DNA of 10,982 nt. It comes from Pavlovales sp. CCMP2436. Taxonomy: Eukaryota; Haptophyta; Pavlovophyceae; Pavlovales. The position numbers and the translations under genes are program-made. The stretch is taken from assembly GCA_026770615.1 (NCBI GenBank), contig MU631988.1, forward strand, positions 20,946 to 31,927, read 5' to 3'. Below, one piece after another: positions 6,933-10,982 of this stretch. Numbering within the stretch: the stretch's first letter is position 1; every line of letters begins with the position of its first letter. Below the pieces are notes generated by a model that had not been told where the DNA came from, searched no databases, and was given only the letters and a program-made list of their open reading frames with translations.

Positions 6933-7884
6933 CCGCTTGGGCGCTGAGCATATCGCACACCCTTGGTTTGCTCATTCGCCTCGCCAGCGAGTTGGTGGCG
7001 TGCGCCAGGTCGGGTCGGCAGGTCGTCATGTCGAACATGATCGCTCCTGTGATCTCCTAGTACGTCTTCAGGTCTTTCTTGTTGAGCAACTGCTCATCAG
7101 GCTCGGCGAAGTTGTCCTTCTCGGCCTCCGGCGTCCGGGCCGGCTTGCTCTCGGCCATGCCGAATCTGTCGAGGATATCTCTCTGGGGGTGTACTCGAAC
7201 TGTGCGCACAGGAACTTCCCAAGCTCGCCCTGCACCTTCAGGGTGTAGTGCTTTGCGAGGTCTGCCGCGAGCTCGTCGATTGCCTTCGGGTTATCCGTCA
7301 GGTTGAGCAAAAGTAGGTCGTCTACGAAGCTGCCGGCGATGATCACGCCTCCACACGGTGCAATCTTGATGAAGATACACGGTGCGCCCTCACAGGGCAC
7401 GAATCCACGTTCAAGCAAGCGTGCTTGATGGTGTCGGTACCATGTGCGGCCCGACTGCTTGAGACCCATCTGTGCGTTGATGGCCTCAGCAACGACGATA
7501 TACCCCGACGGGGCTGTCGTCTGCGCCACATAGCCAGCTGGCAGGGCGAACAGAGGGCGGTCTTCCTCCTCAAGGTTGGACGTCAGGTAGGCGTCCAAGA
7601 CTATTTCTAGATATTTGCACATCTCCTTTCCAGGAGATCTTGACCTCGGCGTGCTTCAGGTTGGGTCGGCGCCTGCCGTCCATCTTGGCACCAATCGCCA
7701 GGAGAAGACGAACTTGCTCGCTCCTGATGGTAGGAGAGAACACCTCGGTGTAGTCAATTCCCTCACGCTTGTAGTTGCCCATCACCACCATGCGTGCCTT
7801 CCAACGGGTGATCTCGCCCGTCTTGTCCGACTTGGCTTCGTAGACCCATTGTGACGACAGTACTGTGGTATCAGCCTTCACCAT
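6933..7884 (-). pseudogene. Copia reverse transcriptase, frameshifted
   Basis: Piece 1 (7884 down to about 7690) has WVYEAKSDKTGEITRWKARM and NYKREGIDYTEVFSPTIR, hallmarks of the RVT_2 fingers. Piece 2 (7622-7068) has LDAYLTSNLEEE, GLKQSGRTWY and the catalytic box FVDDLLLL (residues 99-102 of that piece), with the usual Y replaced by F. After FEYTP the frame shifts again. The correct frame then reads LDRFGM, an in-frame TAG (7057-7059), and MTTCRPDLAHATNSLARRMS, the standard end of the copia palm/thumb region. Another shift precedes RNase H. The catalytic Asp pair is intact, but the gene cannot be translated as one protein. Confidence 0.85.
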
Positions 7885-8401
7885 CTTTTCGTTAAAGGTC
7901 TCGATGCGCTACCAGGTTGAACTCCATCGCCTCACGCCACTTGTCTGCGTTGGGCGATGCTCTCGCCTGGCGAAAGTTGCGCGGGAGGGTGACCGGGACC
8001 CCCTTGTGCGTGATGCCTATTGCCGCTCGGGCAGACGCCAGCTCAGTGATCTTGGCCTTGCTCCTCAAAGCCCTGTTTCGCCTTAGCGGGTCGTGCCCCT
8101 TGGGCAGAGCTTGGATCGGGTTCGCCTCGACGAGGCCCGTCTCCTTCTCTCTATCCAACATTCTTGCTCGCACGCTTGTGAGGCCATCACGACGGTCCAG
8201 TTCCTCTTCCGTGTCCTTACCACTCGTGCTCGAGTCGTCATCCGAGTAGAGGATTGGTCTGTCAACGGGGGTGGAGCCTTTGTCGGTGGCTGTCACAGGC
8301 TTGCAGGTGGTCGTTTTGACCTGCTTGTTGGAGTCGTGCGGGATGGGAGCTCGGTCGCTCCTCTTCTCGCTCGAGAACCCCTCAAACGAGTCGATGTCCA
8401 C
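7885..8401 (-). pseudogene. Copia pol linker between integrase and reverse transcriptase
   Basis: This acidic, Ser/Thr-rich segment (ILYSDDDSSTSGKDTEEELD) is followed by a conserved-looking entry to the reverse transcriptase (PRNFRQARASPNADKWREAM), which matches the usual A-x-x-S-x-x-x-x-x-W-x-x-A-M start of the RVT_2 domain. It is in a different frame from both neighbours, so at least two indels bound it. Confidence 0.6.
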
Positions 8402-9519
8402 CCTCCAAGGAGTGTGAATCCCCCCGCGACCAGCTCTCTCTCGTCGATCTGTACGTGCCGAGAGAAGTTCACCGTGCCGTCTGCTAAGAAGACGATGTAG
8501 CCAAGGATCAAGCGCATGGAATTTCCATATTGCACGCCATCCCCTCCGTAGCCCAGAATGACTCCCCGTTCCATCGGGAGGCCGAGCTTACCGCTCTTCT
8601 TTCGGGCCAGGCCGATGAGGAGCATCCTGCAAGGAGCTCCGAACACGGCTAGGAGTTTAGCTGTCGGTCGCCTGCCGAAGAAAATCTCATGCGGCGAGAC
8701 CCATATGCGGACGTTGTCTCGTACGATCTGCTCTGATGCGAGCATGTTGCGAACTACGCAGGCATATCGCATCGCCCAGTGCCAGTGCCTGTTTGGCACC
8801 TTGGACATGGCCAGGATTGCTCTCGTATCTGCCGAGAGGTCCCGATGTAGCGCTCGACCTTGCCGTTGGATTCCGGCGTGTCGTGCGCTGAGGTCACATT
8901 CGCTGACAATCCGAACTCAATCAAGAGATCATCAATGTCCTTCGAGTTGGAGTTCGTGCCTCCATCCGTATGAATTCTCCATTGCCCAAAACTCGGGCCA
9001 AGAAGGAGGTGTGCGCCCAAGTTAGCGTGGGTGCCGAGCTCCAGGAACCACAGTCGTAGCAGACGTTCAATCCCCCTCATAAGTTTTCCGAAGTAAACCC
9101 AAACCCGGTTCGAAGCGTCGTCTAGACAGACGAAGCCATATCGCATCCCTAGGGAACTCCCATCGGTGCCGACGGGCAGGTTCACTTTTGATATCGTTAA
9201 GATATCTAAATGAGTTATCTGACCCGGTAGTTCCGCCCTAGGCATAAGTACGGAGAAGATTGACTTTCGCATGCGCGTGTCAGTCAGAGTGCTGAGAGCA
9301 GCCAGTCGTGGCTGTCTGCTGTCCATGTCCAGGACAGATCCGCTCAAAAGCGAGCGCTGAAGCAACTGCTTGTTAGCGATGCCCAATCTCGTCGACCAAA
9401 GAGCTAGCCAGTCGTCTTCCGCCGCAAGCTTGCGGCGGGACTGTGCTTCCAGCTCGGCGCCAGACGTGGGCCTTAGGCGTTTGGATGGAGGTCCGCTTGT
9501 GTCCTCTTCCCCAAGCTGT
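8293..9519 (-). pseudogene. Copia integrase with GAG-preintegrase remnant
   Basis: The frame opens after a TGA next to the LTR and gives a basic leader, then WLALWSTRLG, the place of the usual LWHxRLGH. The catalytic core follows: THLDILT (first Asp), IHTDGGTN (second Asp) and NGKVERY (Glu), so the D,D,E triad is intact with about 36 residues between the second Asp and the Glu. Near 8800 the frame shifts to a piece (8808-8293) containing a SPHEIFFGRRPTAKLLAVFG motif, which resembles the conserved P-x-E-x-x-x-G-x-x-P block after copia integrase cores. The N-terminal His-His-Cys-Cys zinc-binding residues are absent. In an intact element the enzyme inserts the cDNA into host DNA; this copy is frameshifted. 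Confidence 0.8.
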
Positions 9520-9522
9520 CAA

Positions 9523-9864
9523 TGTTGGAGGTATGGCTCTTGTATATGCTCTTATAGCTACTGATCAGGGCTATTGCATATACCTAAGCCTTACTGCCTA
9601 CATGCCTGCCCGCAGCACACAGCACCGCACACACTTACTGGCCACAACCCGTGTCGTACGGGAGCCAGTTGCTGGTTCGGCTCAGTTTAAATTGTGTTGC
9701 CACTCAGTGATCGCTCAGTTTGCCGTAGGCCACTAATCACGTTGCACTGATCGCTCGTGAAGATCTAACTCGCTGTATTTGATCCTGCCGCCCGTCGAGA
9801 CGACGGGCACCCTCTATCTCTGCAAGGACTAGAGGAGAGACGGAGCGACCGGCTAACACCAACA
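9523..9864 (+). mobile_element. Copia-type LTR, probably the 5' LTR of a plus-strand element
   Basis: The 342-bp unit runs from TGTTGG to CCAACA and matches the reverse complement of the solo LTR at 1864-2298, with a shorter middle. Its flanks (GTCAA left, TGCAT right) are not duplicates, so it is not a solo LTR. It touches pol of the minus element on one side and the gag-like ORF of a plus element on the other. I prefer the plus reading (LTR, gag, pol) because it gives a normal element and explains the cut minus element. No TGG-type primer binding site follows either end. The minus reading, a 5' LTR of a gag-less element, remains possible. Confidence 0.75.
9791..9807. repeat. Conserved hairpin within the right LTR
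   Basis: A 7-bp stem, CCCGTCG and CGACGGG, closes an AGA loop. It is the counterpart of 1921-1940 in the solo LTR. Confidence 0.55.
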
Positions 9865-10472
9865 TGCATGCATCGGGGGGCTCCCCCCGTGCCGGTCACG
9901 CCGCTCCGCCTCAGAGTAATGACAGTAAGGACAACTCGCGCATCCGCCTCTCGGACACCAACAAGCCGTCGGTCTTCCAGGGGATGATGCGCGAGCTCCA
10001 GGTGCTCACGGACAAGGACGCGCTCTTTGTCGGCAACGAGTTCGACAAGGACGGCATTGCGACGGGCCGCTTGAAGCTGCTCACTCAGGATGAGTACGCA
10101 AACGCGCTCATCGCTCCCCACGACGACAAGCTGGCCAAGTTCCACCAGATGGAGGACCAGATCTCGGCGATCAACAAGGTCGCAGCTGACAAGACAAGCA
10201 AGATCAACTTGCAGGCGACGTACGACAAGTCCAAGATCACCATCGACAAGAACTCGATGATCTTCGGCAACGTCGAGGGCATCAAGAAGGACACCGGCGC
10301 CGGCGCGACTGTCGACTCGCGCGCACGCGCGCACGCGGCATCGGCCGTCGGCATGACGACCACCGACGCATCGCCGCCCAAGGTGCACCGCCGCGCGACC
10401 ACCCGCCGCGGCGCTGCCTCCAACCTGCGCCGCCAGGCGCAGCGCCCCTCAGCAAATGGCCAGGGAAAGTAA
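9864..10472 (+). CDS. Gag-like ORF of the plus-strand copia element
   Basis: The 202-codon frame has strong GC3 bias, which marks it as coding against its long antisense shadow. The first ATG uses the last base of the LTR; the first internal ATG is at 9984. Residues 1-30 are Ser/Gly/Pro/Ala-rich. Residues about 31-140 are charged and largely helical (MMRELQVLTDKDALFVGNEF, then a Lys/Asp-rich heptad-like stretch at 85-125). Residues 150-202 are basic and Ser/Ala/Arg-rich, suited to nucleic acid binding. There is no CCHC zinc knuckle. A D-T-G-A string at 143-146 resembles an aspartic protease active site, but the sequence around it does not look like a protease fold. I assign it as Gag from position and composition, not from homology. 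A captured or unrelated host ORF is the alternative. Confidence 0.55.
   Translation: MHASGGSPRAGHAAPPQSNDSKDNSRIRLSDTNKPSVFQGMMRELQVLTDKDALFVGNEFDKDGIATGRLKLLTQDEYANALIAPHDDKLAKFHQMEDQISAINKVAADKTSKINLQATYDKSKITIDKNSMIFGNVEGIKKDTGAGATVDSRARAHAASAVGMTTTDASPPKVHRRATTRRGAASNLRRQAQRPSANGQGK
10463..10469 (+). promoter_or_regulatory. Candidate -1 ribosomal frameshift site (GGGAAAG) at the gag stop
   Basis: The codons GGA AAG are the last two before TAA (10470-10472) and are preceded by G, giving the X-XXY-YYZ heptamer G-GGA-AAG. A slip of -1 continues as GGG AAA GTA AGT and stays open through the integrase. Sixteen bases downstream, GACCGGC (10486-10492) and GCTGGTC (10496-10502) can pair as a 7-bp stem, with one G-U pair; the spacer is longer than the usual 5-9 nt. 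AAAGTAAGT also resembles a splice donor, an alternative way to pass the stop. Confidence 0.45.
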
Positions 10473-10982
10473 GTGGCCCGGGGGGGACCGGCGTTGCTGG
10501 TCGCGGGGGTGCGCGCCCCTCCGTGGACTGGCTGCGTCTGTGGTCCCTCCGATCGGGCACAGTCGACAAGACACTACTCGCGCGGACGCGCGTGGCAGTC
10601 GACGACATGGAGGGCCAAGCTCCGATGTCGTCGGACCTCAACACGCTGTCCGACGCGCGCATGCGGCGACTCACGCACGAGCTGCCACTTCCAGACGCCA
10701 AGGCTGCCGGCGAGATCACCTATCTCGACGTGTACTCGGCGTCCAAGTTCGACCTCCCCGTCAAGAACATCGACGGTGAGAGGTCGGGATTCAAGTATGC
10801 CATCCTGTTAGTAGACGCATACTCGCGCTTCCGGAGGGTCTACTTCGCCAAGTCGTAGCGCGAGCTTCCAGGACTCGTGCGTCACTACCTGCAGCTCGGC
10901 TGCGGCCAGAGGCGCCGATGCCAGCAGCAGCTGGCGCGGCGCGGCCTGCAGCTCGGCTGCGGCCAGAGGCGCCGATGCCAGC
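10466..10982 (+). pseudogene. Copia integrase, N-terminal part, plus strand (partial, with TAG)
   Basis: The frame lies -1 to the gag-like ORF. It reads VDWLRLWSLRSG, the preintegrase landmark, then a SDLNTLSDARMRRLTHELP block, then the start of the catalytic core: GEITYLDVYS with the first catalytic Asp (residue 69 from the GTG at 10523), and FKYAILLVDAYSRFRRVYFA. A TAG follows at 10856-10858, but the same frame goes on as RELPGLVRHYLQL, the expected continuation, so the TAG is an internal nonsense codon. The second Asp and the Glu lie beyond the window. As in the minus-strand copy, the His-His-Cys-Cys zinc residues are missing. Confidence 0.75.
10888..10982 (+). repeat. 57-bp tandem repeat within integrase, cut by the window end
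   Basis: A unit beginning CCTGCAGCTCGGCTGCGGCC starts at 10888 and again at 10945; the 38 bases visible in the second copy are identical to the first. The period is 19 codons, so the integrase frame is kept. It may be a recent duplication in the element or an assembly effect, and the number of copies cannot be seen. Confidence 0.85.

Larger units (their letters stand above)
6226..9522 (-). mobile_element. Decayed Ty1/copia retrotransposon, minus strand
   Basis: Reading right to left, the order is GAG-preintegrase remnant, integrase, linker, reverse transcriptase, RNase H, then 3' tail, which is the copia (Pseudoviridae) order and excludes gypsy. Gag and protease are absent: the open pol frame begins right at the edge of an LTR at 9523. 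No 3' LTR is found at the left. At least five frame changes and one TAG make it non-autonomous. I infer that the missing 5' part was separated by insertion of the plus-strand copia element and lies beyond the window. Confidence 0.8.
9523..10982 (+). mobile_element. Second copia element, plus strand, 5' part only
   Basis: LTR, gag-like ORF and the beginning of integrase lie in order on the plus strand, and the element runs off the window. Its integrase and that of the minus-strand element align over about 90 residues but differ at many positions, so they are different lineages. The integrase carries a TAG at 10856-10858, which makes this copy at least partly defective. Confidence 0.7.

Noticed and set aside
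1864..9864. The two LTRs as the two ends of one retrotransposon
   Set aside because: They are in opposite orientation and differ in length, the left one has its own perfect target duplication, and a host gene lies between them.
10004..10320. Aspartic protease in the gag-like ORF from its D-T-G-A string
   Set aside because: Only the four residues match. The following sequence is Ser/Ala/Arg-rich, without the hydrophobic strands or the later Gly motif of a retroelement protease.
9765..10388. 207-codon minus-strand ORF rich in Val, Leu and Arg
   Set aside because: It is in antisense register to the gag-like ORF, crosses the LTR boundary and has the composition of a complementary shadow.

Overview
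The window reads as nuclear DNA of a eukaryote with GC-rich coding sequence, GT-AG introns and many transposable elements. The one complete host gene has two short introns, and a partial gene at the left edge starts with a signal peptide plus basic region of the kind used for plastid import through a secondary plastid. I therefore favour a unicellular alga, perhaps a haptophyte or a similar secondary-plastid protist. That placement is an inference from style, not from a diagnostic gene.

Layout from left to right. Positions 115-521 (-) hold the first two exons of an unrecognised, probably organelle-targeted protein. Positions 614-1182 are a non-autonomous inverted-repeat element (MITE or foldback type) with 6-bp TTATTT target duplications. 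Positions about 1416-3402 (+) are a decayed ORF with a PD-(D/E)XK nuclease-like signature. It is broken by an in-frame TAG, two frameshifts and a 435-bp solo LTR at 1864-2298, which has exact AGGAC target duplications. Positions 3690-4574 (+) are an apparently intact three-exon gene for a membrane methyltransferase of the isoprenylcysteine/phospholipid methyltransferase type. Its first intron is flanked by an 11-bp direct repeat and carries a CA-rich low-complexity tract.

Positions 4701-6485 are a patchwork of dispersed repeats: a 260-bp repeat present twice, a perfect 41-bp repeat present twice, and a GC-rich block bounded by 13-bp direct repeats that contains a diverged tandem duplication. 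Positions about 6423-9519 (-) are a decayed Ty1/copia pol gene with integrase, reverse transcriptase and RNase H. Its 5' side ends exactly at an LTR (9523-9864). That LTR is homologous, in opposite orientation, to the solo LTR. To its right a second, plus-strand copia element has a gag-like ORF (9864-10472). The ORF ends at a GGGAAAG heptamer directly before TAA, with integrase open in the -1 frame.

The simplest history is nested insertion. A minus-strand copia element was itself hit by a plus-strand copia element of another lineage. A relative of the plus-strand element, now reduced to a solo LTR, broke the nuclease-like ORF. Only the methyltransferase and perhaps the left-edge gene look like working host genes. 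No rRNA, tRNA or CRISPR array was seen.
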